Of a stretch of DNA of 64,000 bases, positions 1 to 10,084 are shown one piece after another. Under the pieces are notes generated by a model. It made no database searches. It was not told the origin of the DNA and worked only from the letters and a program-made list of their open reading frames with translations. Where the stretch lies: NCBI RefSeq assembly GCF_009650765.1, contig NZ_CP045740.1:2976001-3040000 (forward strand), written 5' to 3'. Numbering within the stretch: the first letter of the stretch is position 1; each line of letters begins with the position of its first letter. Origin of the DNA: Streptomyces sp. SUK 48. GTDB taxonomy: Bacteria > Actinomycetota > Actinomycetes > Streptomycetales > Streptomycetaceae. A program made the position numbers and the translations under genes.

Positions 1-674
1 CCACCCCGCTCCCCGTCTACCAGGCCCTTTCCGCCAAGGTGCGCGCCGGCGCCGCGGACCCCGCGCGGGCCCGGATAGCCCAGCTCGACGAATACGTGGG
101 GCTGCCCGCCGAGCACCCCGAGTCCTACCGCTCGGTGCTGCGCCGCGAGGTGCTGGAGCCGCTGGGCATCGGCATGGACTCCTTCCTCGGTCCCGACGGC
201 ACGGCGAAGGACGTACAGGCGGCGTGTGAGGCGTACGACCGCGCGCTCGCCGCGGCCGGCGGGGTGGACCTCCAGCTGCTCGGGATCGGCACCGACGGGC
301 ACATCGGGTTCAACGAGCCCTGCTCCTCGCTCGCCTCCCGCACCCGGATCAAGACCCTGACCGAGCAGACCCGCGTGGACAACGCGCGCTTCTTCGACGG
401 CGAGATCGAGCAGGTCCCGCACCACGTCATCACCCAGGGCATCGGCACCATCCTGGAGGCCCGGCACCTGGTGCTGCTCGCGACCGGCGAGGGCAAGGCG
501 GACGCGGTCGCGGCGACCGTCGAGGGTCCGGTGGCGGCCGTGTGCCCGGCCTCGGCGCTGCAACTGCACCCGCACGCCACCGTCGTCGTGGACGAGCCGG
601 CCGCCGCCAAGCTGAAGCTGGCGGACTACTTCCGGCACACCTACGCGAACAAGCCGGAGTGGCAGGGGATCTAG
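1..674 (+). CDS. nagB: glucosamine-6-phosphate deaminase, 5' end missing
   Basis: Cytosolic enzyme converting glucosamine-6-phosphate to fructose-6-phosphate and ammonia, the exit of N-acetylglucosamine catabolism into glycolysis. The reading frame is already open at the window edge (frame from base 3), so the first GTG at 39 is internal. About 223 residues are present against about 260 for the family, so roughly the first 40 are missing. Recognisable family features are the LQLLGIGTDGHIGFNEP segment (active-site loop with catalytic Asp/His) and the LVLLATGEGKADAV segment. The stop is TAG at 672-674. Followed directly by dasR, the GlcN-6-P-sensing repressor that controls it in Streptomyces. 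Assignment is firm. Confidence 0.95.
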   Translation, partial: TPLPVYQALSAKVRAGAADPARARIAQLDEYVGLPAEHPESYRSVLRREVLEPLGIGMDSFLGPDGTAKDVQAACEAYDRALAAAGGVDLQLLGIGTDGHIGFNEPCSSLASRTRIKTLTEQTRVDNARFFDGEIEQVPHHVITQGIGTILEARHLVLLATGEGKADAVAATVEGPVAAVCPASALQLHPHATVVVDEPAAAKLKLADYFRHTYANKPEWQGI

Positions 675-705
675 CCCGGCCGGACCCGGTGCCCACGGGA
701 CCCCT

Positions 706-722
706 GTTGGACTAGACCAGCT
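706..722. promoter_or_regulatory. DasR operator (dre site) upstream of dasR
   Basis: The stretch TTGGACTAGACCAGC at 707-721 is a near-palindrome centred on CTAG. It matches the known dre pattern (ACTGGTCTAGACCA and its reverse) at most positions. It lies 135 bp before the dasR ATG and just after nagB. Inferred role: autoregulation of dasR by GlcN-6-P-responsive DasR. Confidence 0.7.
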
Positions 723-775
723 CGGGTCCCGACGGTATACAGAGGGGATCACGGAGCGTGCGGGCGGAGTCCTGA

Positions 776-1621
<846 letters not shown>

Positions 1622-1769
1622 GCGGGGGCGCGGGGGCGCGTCCGGAGGCGTTCGCTCCTTCGCCGAATCGATACACACGGCTTGAGACGGGGTCTTCCAC
1701 CAACTGGATACCGTCACCTAGATTGCCTGCGCATTACACAGGTGATCAGCGAGGGGACGGAGCCGCAGC

Positions 1770-2033
1770 ATGTCAGAAACGCCCGAAGTGCAACCACCGG
1801 TGGTGACACCGCTGCGCGTGGTCATCGGCATGTGTCTCGTCGCGCCGTTCGTGGCGATGCTGTGGGTCGGCTCCTACGCGAAGACGGACCCGGCGTTCAT
1901 CGGGATCCCGTTCTTCTACTGGTACCAGATGCTCTGGGTGCTGATCTCCACCGCGCTCACCATGACCGCGTACAAGCTCTGGCAGCACGACCAGCGCTCC
2001 CGCCGTGACGCGCAGGGGGGTGCCGCGAAGTGA
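1770..2033 (+). CDS. DUF3311 small membrane protein
   Basis: 87-residue protein with two predicted transmembrane helices (about 15-35 and 48-66) and a charged C-terminal tail. The FYWYQMLWV core is typical of the DUF3311 family, which is regularly encoded directly before SSS-type symporters and is thought to be a small partner subunit. Its stop overlaps the next start by four bases (GTGA), so the two are translationally coupled. Biochemical role unknown; the pairing with the transporter is the best clue. Confidence 0.85.
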   Translation: MSETPEVQPPVVTPLRVVIGMCLVAPFVAMLWVGSYAKTDPAFIGIPFFYWYQMLWVLISTALTMTAYKLWQHDQRSRRDAQGGAAK

Positions 2034-3658
2034 AGACCGGGGTCAACGGCGTCGCACTGGGCGTCTTCATCTTCTTCTTCCTGGCCGTCACGGTCCTGGG
2101 CTTCCTCGCCGCGCGCTGGCGCCGGGCCGAGAACGAGCACACGCTGGACGAATGGGGCCTGGGCGGCCGGTCGTTCGGCACCTGGATCACCTGGTTCCTG
2201 CTCGGCGGCGACCTGTACACGGCCTACACCTTCGTGGCCGTGCCCGCGGCGATCTACGCGGCGGGCGCGTCCGGCTTCTTCGCGGTGCCGTACACGATCC
2301 TGGTGTACCCGCTGATCTTCACCTTCCTGCCGCGGCTGTGGTCGGTCTCGCACCGCCACGGCTACGTCACCACCTCCGACTTCGTGCGCGGCCGCTTCGG
2401 CTCGAAGGGGCTGTCGCTCGCGGTGGCGGTGACCGGCATCCTGGCGACGATGCCGTACATCGCGCTCCAGCTCGTCGGCATCCAGGCGGTGCTGGACGTG
2501 ATGGGCGTCGGCGGCGGCGAGCACACCAACGGGTTCGTGAAGGACCTGCCGCTGCTCATCGCGTTCGCGGTGCTCGCGGCGTACACGTACTCCTCGGGTC
2601 TGCGGGCGCCCGCCCTGATCGCGTTCGTCAAGGACGCGCTGATCTACATCGTGATCGGTGTGGCGATCATCTACATCCCGATCAAGCTGGGCGGGTTCGA
2701 CGACATCTTCGCCAAGGCGGCCCACGCGTTCAGCCAGGTCAACCCGGCCACCGGCAAGCCGCGCGGGGCGCTCGCGCCGGCGCCTGCCGGACAGTGGACG
2801 TACGCCACGCTGGCGCTCGGTTCCGCGCTCGCGCTGTTCATGTACCCGCACTCGATCACCGCGACGCTCTCCTCCAAGAGCCGTAACGTGATCCGGCGCA
2901 ACACCACGATCCTGCCGCTGTACTCCCTGATGCTGGGCCTGCTGGCGCTGCTCGGCTTCATGGCGATCGCGGCCGGGGTGAAGGTCACCAACGGGCAGCT
3001 GGCGATCCCGCAGCTGTTCGAGGACATGTTCCCGGACTGGTTCGCCGGTGTGGCCTTCGCGGCGATCGGCATCGGCGCGCTGGTGCCCGCGGCGATCATG
3101 TCGATCGCGGCGGCGAACCTGTTCACGCGCAACATCTACAAGGACTTCATCAAGCCGGACGCCACGCCGAAGCAGGAGGCGCAGGTCTCCAAGATCGTGT
3201 CGCTGCTGGTGAAGGTCGGCGCGCTGATCTTCGTGCTCGGCATGGACAAGACGGTCGCGATCAACTTCCAGCTGCTCGGCGGCATCTGGATCCTGCAGAC
3301 CTTCCCGGCCCTGGTCGGCGGTCTGTTCACGCGCTGGTTCCACCGCTGGGCGCTGCTCGCGGGCTGGGCGGCCGGCATGATCTACGGCACCCTCGCCGCC
3401 TACGGGGTCGCCTCGCCGACGCAGAAGCACTTCGGCGGCTCCGCCGACGACATCCCGGGCATCGGCCAGATCGGCTACATCGGCATGACGGCCTTCGTCC
3501 TCAACGTCCTCGTCACGGTCGTCCTGACCGTCGTCCTGAAGGCCGTGAAGGCCCCCGAGGGCATCGACGAGACCCGTCCGGAGGACTACACGGCGGACGC
3601 CGGCGACCCGGGCGTGGCGGTCGAACTGCCGCCCGCCACGGCGGGCAGCGCTCACTAG
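2030..3658 (+). CDS. sodium:solute symporter (SSS family, MctP-like)
   Basis: 542-residue integral membrane transporter with about 12-13 hydrophobic segments from residue 8 to about 510 and a short acidic cytoplasmic tail. The N-terminal DEWGLGGRSFGTWITWFLLGGD region is the SSS signature around TM2. The pairing with a DUF3311 subunit fits the MctP/actP-like branch that imports monocarboxylates or related small solutes with Na+; the substrate cannot be read from sequence. Start GTG at 2030 overlaps the upstream stop. A GC-rich hairpin follows at 3690-3722, so the pair probably forms a two-gene operon. Confidence 0.9.
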   Translation: MKTGVNGVALGVFIFFFLAVTVLGFLAARWRRAENEHTLDEWGLGGRSFGTWITWFLLGGDLYTAYTFVAVPAAIYAAGASGFFAVPYTILVYPLIFTFLPRLWSVSHRHGYVTTSDFVRGRFGSKGLSLAVAVTGILATMPYIALQLVGIQAVLDVMGVGGGEHTNGFVKDLPLLIAFAVLAAYTYSSGLRAPALIAFVKDALIYIVIGVAIIYIPIKLGGFDDIFAKAAHAFSQVNPATGKPRGALAPAPAGQWTYATLALGSALALFMYPHSITATLSSKSRNVIRRNTTILPLYSLMLGLLALLGFMAIAAGVKVTNGQLAIPQLFEDMFPDWFAGVAFAAIGIGALVPAAIMSIAAANLFTRNIYKDFIKPDATPKQEAQVSKIVSLLVKVGALIFVLGMDKTVAINFQLLGGIWILQTFPALVGGLFTRWFHRWALLAGWAAGMIYGTLAAYGVASPTQKHFGGSADDIPGIGQIGYIGMTAFVLNVLVTVVLTVVLKAVKAPEGIDETRPEDYTADAGDPGVAVELPPATAGSAH

Positions 3659-3689
3659 CGCGGCGCCCGGGGACACGGGCGACCAAGGG

Positions 3690-3722
3690 CGGGCCGGCGG
3701 CGCCGAGGGCGTCGGCGGCCCG
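3690..3722 (+). terminator. hairpin terminator after symporter
   Basis: Inverted repeat CGGGCCGGCGGCGCC (3690-3704) / GGCGTCGGCGGCCCG (3708-3722) with a GAG loop, followed by TTTCG. Likely intrinsic terminator of the symporter operon. Confidence 0.6.
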
Positions 3723-3789
3723 TTTCGCGTGCCCCTCGCGCCCCGTTTCGCATACCCCTCGTAGACACACGGTGACACAACATCTGGGG

Positions 3790-3960
3790 GTGGCATTCCG
3801 GCCCGGCACTAGATGTATGCTCATGGTCGCTGTCGTCGCAGGGGAATCCGGTGCGAATCCGGAACTGTCCCGCAACGGTGTACTTGTGCGTATCCGCGCA
3901 CGGGGATCAGTCCGAGGACCTGCCGGCAGCGCACCCGGCCCACCGGTCCGGGTGCTCTGA
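3790..3960 (+). promoter_or_regulatory. cobalamin (B12) riboswitch in nrdA leader
   Basis: The nrdA leader carries the conserved cobalamin-riboswitch pieces in order. GGGGAATCCGGTGCGAATCC lies at about 3841-3860, then CTGTCCCGCAACGGT (about 3867-3881). The B12 box AGTCCGAGGACCTGCC lies at 3909-3924. A hairpin GCACCCGG (3931-3938) / CCGGGTGC (3948-3955) follows and may be the expression platform. In S. coelicolor B12 represses this oxygen-dependent reductase when the B12-dependent class II enzyme can work; the same logic is inferred here. With this element the 407-bp gap before nrdA is largely explained. Confidence 0.9.
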
Positions 3961-4064
3961 GACGTCCGGGCCTCGCGGAGTGGGCCGGTGGACGCGACGC
4001 CGTGTGCGCTCGTGACTGCCCCTGCCCTCCGCCTGGCCCCGTGCCGAGCGAGGGAGAGCCCCAC

Positions 4065-6422
4065 GTGACCATCGCGCCAGCCGAACCGGCTTCAGCCCAG
4101 GGCCTGGAGAACGACGGTCCCGGTACCGCGCTGCTGCGGACCCTGACCGAGCTGACCGCGGACCTCCCCGACGCCGATCCCGGCCGGGTCGCCGCCGCCG
4201 CGCTGCGCGGCCGCTCGGCCCGCGCCGACGAGGCGGAGCTGCGCGAGCTCGCGACCGAGGCCGCGGCCGGCCTGATCTCCGAGGACCCCGCGTACTCGCG
4301 GCTCGCCGCCCGGCTGCTGACCATCTCCATCCGCGCCGAGGCCGCCTCGCAGGGCGTGACGTCCTTCACCGAGTCGGTCGCCGTCGGTCACCGCGAGGGG
4401 CTCATCGCCGACCGGACGGCCGAGTTCGCCCGGATCCACGCCGCCCGGCTCGACAACCTGATCGACCGCGCCGCCGACGACCGCTTCGGCTACTTCGGCC
4501 TGCGCACCCTGCACAGCCGCTATCTGCTGCGCCACCCGATCACCCGTCAGGTCATCGAGACACCCCAGCACTTCATGCTGCGCGTCGCCGCCGGCCTCGC
4601 CGAGGACGACTCGGCCCGCGCCGTGGACGAGGTCGCCGCGCTCTACGGCCTGATGAGCCGGCTCGACTACCTGCCCTCCTCCCCCACGCTGTTCAACTCG
4701 GGCACCCGGCACCCCCAGATGTCGTCCTGCTACCTCCTCGACTCCCCGCTGGACGAGCTGGACTCCATCTACGACCGCTACCACCAGGTCGCCCGGCTCT
4801 CCAAGCACGCCGGCGGCATCGGTCTGTCGTACTCCCGTATCCGCGCCCGCGGTTCGCTGATCCGCGGCACCAACGGGCACTCCAACGGCATCGTGCCGTT
4901 CCTGAAGACGCTGGACGCCTCGGTGGCCGCGGTGAACCAGGGCGGCCGGCGCAAGGGCGCGGCCGCGGTGTACCTGGAGACCTGGCACTCCGACCTGGAG
5001 GAGTTCCTGGAGCTGCGGGACAACACCGGTGAGGACGCCCGCCGTACGCACAACCTGAACCTCGCGCACTGGGTGCCGGACGAGTTCATGCGCCGGGTCA
5101 ACGCCGACGGGCAGTGGTCGCTGTTCTCCCCGGCGGACGTGCCCGAGCTGGTGGACCTGTACGGCGCGGAGTTCGACGCCGCCTACCGCGAGGCGGAGCG
5201 CAGGGGCCTGGCGAAGAAGACCATGCCGGCCCGCGAGCTGTACGGCCGCATGATGCGCACCCTCGCGCAGACCGGCCAGGGCTGGATGACGTTCAAGGAC
5301 GCCGCCAACCGCACCGCCAACCAGACCGCCGAGCCGGGCCAGGTCATCCACTCCTCCAACCTCTGCACGGAGATCCTGGAGGTCACCAACGACGGCGAGA
5401 CGGCGGTCTGCAACCTGGGCTCCGTCAACCTGGGTGCCTTCGTCGTCGACGGGGACATCGACTGGGCGCGCCTGGACGAGACCGTCCACACCGCCGTCAC
5501 CTTCCTCGACCGCGTCGTGGACATCAACTTCTACCCGACCGAGCAGGCGGGCCGCTCCAACGCCAAGTGGCGCCCGGTGGGCCTCGGCGCGATGGGTCTC
5601 CAGGACGTCTTCTTCAAGCTGCGGCTGCCCTTCGACTCCCCCGAGGCGAAGGCGCTGTCCACGAAGATCGCCGAGCGGATCATGCTCGCCGCGTACGAGG
5701 CGTCCACCGACCTCGCCGAGCGCAGCGGCCCGCTGCCGGCCTGGGAGCAGACCCGGACCGCGCGCGGTGTGCTGCACCCCGACCACTACGGCGTCCAGGA
5801 GACCTGGCCGGAGCGCTGGGCGGCGCTGCGGACCCGGATGGCGAAGGTCGGCCTGCGCAACTCGCTGCTGCTGGCGATCGCGCCGACGGCCACCATCGCC
5901 TCCATCGCGGGGGTCTACGAGTGCATCGAGCCGCAGGTGTCCAACCTGTTCAAGCGCGAGACGCTGTCCGGTGAGTTCCTCCAGGTCAACTCCTACCTGG
6001 TGCAGGACCTGAAGGACCTGGGCGTCTGGGACGGGCGCACCCGGGAGGCGCTGCGCGAGTCCAACGGCTCGGTGCAGGGCTTCGCGTGGATCCCCGAGGA
6101 GGTGCGGGCGCTGTACCGCACCGCGTGGGAGATCCCGCAGCGCGGGCTGATCGACATGGCGGCGGCGCGCACCCCGTTCCTGGACCAGGCGCAGTCCCTG
6201 AACCTGTTCATGGAGACGCCGACGATCGGCAAGCTCTCCTCGATGTACGCGTACGCCTGGAAGTCCGGGCTGAAGACGACGTACTACCTGCGCTCGCGTC
6301 CGGCGACCCGGATCGCCCGCGCCGCCCAGGCGCAGAAGACCATCCCCGTCCAGCAGGTCGCCGACCCCGACGCCGTCGCCTGCTCCCTGGAAAACCCCGA
6401 GTCCTGCGAGGCATGCCAGTAA
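4065..6422 (+). CDS. nrdA: class Ia ribonucleotide reductase, large subunit
   Basis: Catalytic subunit reducing ribonucleotides to deoxyribonucleotides with NrdB. 785 residues from GTG 4065, which has AGGGAG 8 bases upstream. The open frame extends further 5' to 3813, but that part lies in the riboswitch and is not expected to be coding. Visible active-site features include SSCYLLDS (first redox Cys), NLCTEILEV (NxCxE radical site), APTATIASIAG and the C-terminal CEAC thiol-shuttle pair at the very end. No clear N-terminal ATP-cone was recognised. The stop overlaps the nrdB ATG (TAATG), indicating translational coupling. Confidence 0.95.
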   Translation: MTIAPAEPASAQGLENDGPGTALLRTLTELTADLPDADPGRVAAAALRGRSARADEAELRELATEAAAGLISEDPAYSRLAARLLTISIRAEAASQGVTSFTESVAVGHREGLIADRTAEFARIHAARLDNLIDRAADDRFGYFGLRTLHSRYLLRHPITRQVIETPQHFMLRVAAGLAEDDSARAVDEVAALYGLMSRLDYLPSSPTLFNSGTRHPQMSSCYLLDSPLDELDSIYDRYHQVARLSKHAGGIGLSYSRIRARGSLIRGTNGHSNGIVPFLKTLDASVAAVNQGGRRKGAAAVYLETWHSDLEEFLELRDNTGEDARRTHNLNLAHWVPDEFMRRVNADGQWSLFSPADVPELVDLYGAEFDAAYREAERRGLAKKTMPARELYGRMMRTLAQTGQGWMTFKDAANRTANQTAEPGQVIHSSNLCTEILEVTNDGETAVCNLGSVNLGAFVVDGDIDWARLDETVHTAVTFLDRVVDINFYPTEQAGRSNAKWRPVGLGAMGLQDVFFKLRLPFDSPEAKALSTKIAERIMLAAYEASTDLAERSGPLPAWEQTRTARGVLHPDHYGVQETWPERWAALRTRMAKVGLRNSLLLAIAPTATIASIAGVYECIEPQVSNLFKRETLSGEFLQVNSYLVQDLKDLGVWDGRTREALRESNGSVQGFAWIPEEVRALYRTAWEIPQRGLIDMAAARTPFLDQAQSLNLFMETPTIGKLSSMYAYAWKSGLKTTYYLRSRPATRIARAAQAQKTIPVQQVADPDAVACSLENPESCEACQ

Positions 6423-7435
6423 TGTCCACCCGTAACCAGAACCTGCTCGACCCGGGCTTCGAACTGACCCTGCGTCCGATGCGCTACCCGGACTTCTACG
6501 AGCGCTACCGGGACGCCATCAAGAACACCTGGACCGTGGAGGAGGTCGACCTCCACTCGGACGTCGCCGACCTCGCGAAGCTGAGCCCGGCCGAGCAGCA
6601 CCTGATCGGCCGCCTGGTCGCGTTCTTCGCGACGGGTGACTCGATCGTCGCCAACAACCTGGTGCTGACGCTGTACAAGCACATCAACTCCCCCGAGGCG
6701 CGGCTCTACCTGAGCCGTCAGCTGTTCGAGGAGGCGGTGCACGTCCAGTTCTATCTGACGCTGCTGGACACCTACCTGCCCGACCCGGAGGACCGCACGG
6801 CGGCCTTCGCGGCGGTCGAGAACATCCCCTCGATCCGCGAGAAGGCCGAGTTCTGCTTCAAGTGGATCGACTCGGTGGACAAGATCGACCGGCTGGAGTC
6901 GAAGGCGGACCGCCGGCGCTTCCTGCTCAACCTGATCTGCTTCGCCGCGTGCATCGAGGGCCTGTTCTTCTACGGCGCCTTCGCGTACGTCTACTGGTTC
7001 CGCAGCCGGGGTCTGCTGCACGGCCTCGCCACCGGCACCAACTGGGTGTTCCGCGACGAGACGATGCACATGTCCTTCGCCTTCGACGTGGTCGACACCG
7101 TCCGCAAGGAGGAGCCGGAGCTGTTCGACGACCAGCTCCAGCAGGAGGTCACCGACATGCTGCGGGAGGCCGTCGAGGCCGAGCTGCAGTTCGCGCGCGA
7201 CCTGTGCGGTGACGGCCTCCCGGGCATGAACACCGACTCCATGCGGCAGTACCTGGAGTGCGTGGCCGACCAGCGCCTGTCCCGGCTGGGCTTCGCGCCG
7301 GTCTACGGCTCGGAGAACCCCTTCTCCTTCATGGAGCTCCAGGGTGTTCAGGAGCTGACCAACTTCTTCGAGCGCCGCCCGTCGGCGTACCAGGTGGCGG
7401 TGGAGGGCACCGTCGACCTGGACGAGGACTTCTGA
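6422..7435 (+). CDS. nrdB: class Ia ribonucleotide reductase, small (radical) subunit
   Basis: 337-residue diiron-tyrosyl-radical subunit. The FEEAVHVQFY segment matches E-x2-H-x3-Y, giving iron ligands and the radical tyrosine, so this is a tyrosyl-radical rather than a Mn/Fe Phe-type enzyme. Downstream ligands fall in FRDETMHMSF (E-x2-H). The C-terminus ends in acidic EGTVDLDEDF, the type of tail that docks in the large subunit. The ATG at 6422 overlaps the nrdA stop. Its last 88 bases are overlapped by a convergent small gene on the other strand. Confidence 0.95.
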   Translation: MSTRNQNLLDPGFELTLRPMRYPDFYERYRDAIKNTWTVEEVDLHSDVADLAKLSPAEQHLIGRLVAFFATGDSIVANNLVLTLYKHINSPEARLYLSRQLFEEAVHVQFYLTLLDTYLPDPEDRTAAFAAVENIPSIREKAEFCFKWIDSVDKIDRLESKADRRRFLLNLICFAACIEGLFFYGAFAYVYWFRSRGLLHGLATGTNWVFRDETMHMSFAFDVVDTVRKEEPELFDDQLQQEVTDMLREAVEAELQFARDLCGDGLPGMNTDSMRQYLECVADQRLSRLGFAPVYGSENPFSFMELQGVQELTNFFERRPSAYQVAVEGTVDLDEDF

Positions 7436-7587
7436 GCCTCCTTCCCGTGGGCCTCCTGGGCCTTCCTGATCTGCCGGTCGATGCGCCGCTCGCGCAGGAT
7501 GCCGAGTACGGAGGGAAGGACCAGGAGGACGAGGATCCCGAGGGTCGCGGTCATTCCGATCATGCCTTGGATCTGATTTCCGGTCAT
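7348..7587 (-). CDS. small membrane protein antisense to nrdB 3' end
   Basis: 79-residue open frame on the reverse strand starting at ATG 7587. One strong hydrophobic helix (about residues 11-32, TATLGILVLLVLPSVLGIL) is followed by a very basic amphipathic stretch (RERRIDRQIRKAQEAHG). Outside the overlap with nrdB, about 43 of 50 codons end in G or C, which supports real coding. It runs divergently from nrdS (92 bp apart) and convergently into nrdB. No family recognised; a membrane-anchored small protein is inferred. The C-terminal third may be an artefact of the overlap. Confidence 0.55.
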   Translation of the reverse strand: MTGNQIQGMIGMTATLGILVLLVLPSVLGILRERRIDRQIRKAQEAHGKEAQKSSSRSTVPSTATWYADGRRSKKLVSS

Positions 7588-7679
7588 GCCACCACTGTCC
7601 TGCCGGACACTGCTGACCGGGAGTGGCAGGACTGCCGGACACCCTCGAATTACTGCCACCGCTGAGGCACACTGGGGCC

Positions 7680-8642
7680 ATGCTCAAGAACGTGGCCGCC
7701 GTGCTGCTGAACGGAGTGCACCCCTTCGAGCTGGGCGTCGTGTGCGAGGTGTTCGGCATCGACCGCAGCGACGAGGGGCTGCCGGTGTACGACTTCGCCG
7801 TGGTCTCGGCCGAGGGGCCCGACCTCGGCACCCACTGCGGCTTCACCCTGTCCACGCCGCACGGTCTGGAGCGGCTGGAAGAGGCCGATCTGATCGCCGT
7901 ACCGGCCGGTGAGAGCTATGTGGACCGGGACTATCCGCCCGAGCTGCTCGCGGCGCTGCGGCGGGCCGTCGAGCGGGGCGCCCGGGTGCTCAGCGTCTGT
8001 TCCGGGGTGTTCATGCTGGCCGCCGCCGGGCTGCTGGACGGGCGCCGGTGCGCGGTGCACTGGCACCACGCCGAGGAGCTGGCCCGGCGCTACCCGCGGC
8101 TCGCCGTCGAGCCGGACGTGCTCTATGTGGACGAGGACCCGGTGATCACCTCCGCCGGTACCGCGGCCGGCATCGACGCCTGTCTGCATCTGGTGCGCAA
8201 GGAGCAGGGTCCCGAGGTCGCCAACAAGATCGCCCGCCGGATGGTGGTGCCCCCGCACCGGGACGGCGGCCAGGCCCAGTACATCGAACGGCCGCTGCCC
8301 AAGGCCCCGTGCGACACCGTCGGCGAGGTGCTGGTGTGGATGGAGGAGCACCTCGGTCTGGAGGTGACCGTCGAACAGCTCGCCGCCCGCGCCCATATGG
8401 CGCCGCGCACCTTCGCCCGCCGTTTCCAGCAGGAGACCGGGACCACGCCGTACCGCTGGATCCTGCGCCAACGGGTGCTGCGCGCCCAGGAGTTGCTGGA
8501 GGGCACGGACGAGACGGTGGACGCGATCGCCGCGCGCACCGGATTCGGTACGGCGGCCGCGCTGCGCCATCAGTTCGTGCGGGCGCTCGGGACCACCCCG
8601 AACGCCTACCGGCGCGCGTTCCGGGGCCCGCAGGCCGCCTGA
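7680..8642 (+). CDS. nrdS: AraC-family regulator NrdS with DJ-1/PfpI-like domain
   Basis: 320-residue regulator. The N-terminal 1-180 is a GATase1-like (DJ-1/PfpI) sensor fold with the SVCSGVFMLAAAGLL nucleophile-elbow Cys. The C-terminal ~100 residues are a double helix-turn-helix AraC domain (VEQLAARAHMAPRTFARRF ... TGFGTAAALRHQF). In S. coelicolor the third gene of the nrdABS transcript encodes such a regulator; position and order match here. The gap of 245 bp from nrdB contains the small reverse-strand gene, so nrdS may also have its own promoter. Effector unknown. Confidence 0.85.
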   Translation: MLKNVAAVLLNGVHPFELGVVCEVFGIDRSDEGLPVYDFAVVSAEGPDLGTHCGFTLSTPHGLERLEEADLIAVPAGESYVDRDYPPELLAALRRAVERGARVLSVCSGVFMLAAAGLLDGRRCAVHWHHAEELARRYPRLAVEPDVLYVDEDPVITSAGTAAGIDACLHLVRKEQGPEVANKIARRMVVPPHRDGGQAQYIERPLPKAPCDTVGEVLVWMEEHLGLEVTVEQLAARAHMAPRTFARRFQQETGTTPYRWILRQRVLRAQELLEGTDETVDAIAARTGFGTAAALRHQFVRALGTTPNAYRRAFRGPQAA

Positions 8643-8710
8643 ACACGCGCCGGTAGCGGCATCCGCTCCTGGCGTCACCCGGCGCCTCTCACCGGTGTGT
8701 CACCGGTGTC

Positions 8711-10084
8711 TCACCAGGGCAGCGGCCGCAGCCGCAGGTTGTCCGGGCGCAGCGTGATGCCCACCCGGACGCTGTCGTCGTAGTCCTCGGCCGGTTCGAA
8801 GCGGTACTTCGCCGTGATCGCCGCGGTGATCAGGCTCAGCTGGGCCATGGAGAAGTGGTCGCTGGGGCACTTGCGGTTGCCGACGCTGAAGGGGCTCATC
8901 GCGTACTTCGGCACCTCCTTGGCCCGTTCCGGAAGCCAGCGGTCCGGGTCGAAGTCGAGATGGCGGTCGTACGAGCGGGCGTCGCGCTGAATGGCGTACG
9001 GGCTGTAGATGATGTCGGCACCGGCCGGAATGCGATACTCCCCTAGCGCGGTGTCGGCGGTCGCCCGGCGCGTCAGAATCCATACGGCGGGGCGCAGCCG
9101 GATGGCCTCCAGGATCACATTGTTGGTGTGCCTGAGGGAGCGGACGTGCTCGAATCCGACGGGCCGGCCGCCGGTCACGGATTCGACCTCGGCGCGCACC
9201 TTCTCGGCATGCTCCGGGTGTTCCGCGAGCGCCTGGAGCAGCCACATGATCGTGGACGCGATCGTTTCGGCGCCGGGGGTGATAATCGCGACGACCTGGT
9301 CGTGGATCTCCTGTTCCCCGATGGGCTCCCCATTGTCGTCCTTCGCCTCCAGCAATGCCGTCAGCAAATCGTCCGGCTTTTGACCAGATGCCCTCCGCTC
9401 GGCGACGATCTCGTCCACCAGCAGATGCAAATCGGCCAATGCGCGGTTGAATTCACGGTTGGCCGGAAACGGCAGCTTGTACAGAGGCCCCAGCGGCACC
9501 ACCATCCTGCGGTACATACCGCGGAAGACGGTGGCGAGGTCGGTGCTCAGCCGCTCCGCGCGCTCGTCCATGAACTCGCCGCGCAGCAGGCAGCGGGCGG
9601 CCATGCGCACGGCCACCCGGAAGGACTCCGAGGTGCAGTCGATGGGGGTGCCGGGGCGCCAGCGCTCGGTCAGCGCGTGCGCCTCCTCCTCCATGATCGG
9701 GCCGTAGTCCGGTATGGCGTCCATCCGGAACGCGGGCTGCATGGTGCGCCGCTGGCGGCGGTGGAGCGGGCCGTTGGCAGTGGCCACGCCCTCCTTGCCG
9801 AGCAGGCCCTCCAGCGACTCCCACACCGGGCCGTCGATCTTGAAGTCGGGGCTGAGGGCGAGCGCGCCCGTCAGCTCCGGGGTGGTGACGGCGTACACGG
9901 TCTTGGGGCCGAGCCTGAGGCGCACGATGTCGCCGTGGGCGCGCAGCGAGGACATGAAGTCCAGCGGGTCGCGCACCAGCTTGAGGCCGTGCCCGAAGAC
10001 CGGGACGGCACCGCCGGCCAGGGGTGGTTCACGCAGCTGTGCCGGGGCGACGGAGGTCTCGGGCTGCACGGACTCTACGGTCAT
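8711..10084 (-). CDS. cyp170A1: cytochrome P450 CYP170A (epi-isozizaene 5-monooxygenase)
   Basis: 457-residue heme monooxygenase that, in S. coelicolor, oxidises epi-isozizaene via albaflavenols to albaflavenone. Seen: I-helix TPGAETIAS (residues 269-277), ExxR at EAIR (326-329) and heme loop [11 protein letters not shown] (399-409) with Cys406. The usual CxG after the heme Cys is CPSD here, a feature of this subfamily as I recall it. The P450 fold also contains DDLLTALLE (238-246) and DDNGE (249-253), resembling terpene-synthase NSE and DDxxD motifs. CYP170A1 is known to moonlight as a farnesene synthase. The start overlaps the synthase stop (ATGA), so the two are co-translated. Confidence 0.92.
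   Translation of the reverse strand: MTVESVQPETSVAPAQLREPPLAGGAVPVFGHGLKLVRDPLDFMSSLRAHGDIVRLRLGPKTVYAVTTPELTGALALSPDFKIDGPVWESLEGLLGKEGVATANGPLHRRQRRTMQPAFRMDAIPDYGPIMEEEAHALTERWRPGTPIDCTSESFRVAVRMAARCLLRGEFMDERAERLSTDLATVFRGMYRRMVVPLGPLYKLPFPANREFNRALADLHLLVDEIVAERRASGQKPDDLLTALLEAKDDNGEPIGEQEIHDQVVAIITPGAETIASTIMWLLQALAEHPEHAEKVRAEVESVTGGRPVGFEHVRSLRHTNNVILEAIRLRPAVWILTRRATADTALGEYRIPAGADIIYSPYAIQRDARSYDRHLDFDPDRWLPERAKEVPKYAMSPFSVGNRKCPSDHFSMAQLSLITAAITAKYRFEPAEDYDDSVRVGITLRPDNLRLRPLPW

Noticed and set aside
3813..4064. N-terminal extension of NrdA
   Set aside because: The frame is open, but it runs through the conserved riboswitch core, and GTG 4065 has a proper ribosome site.
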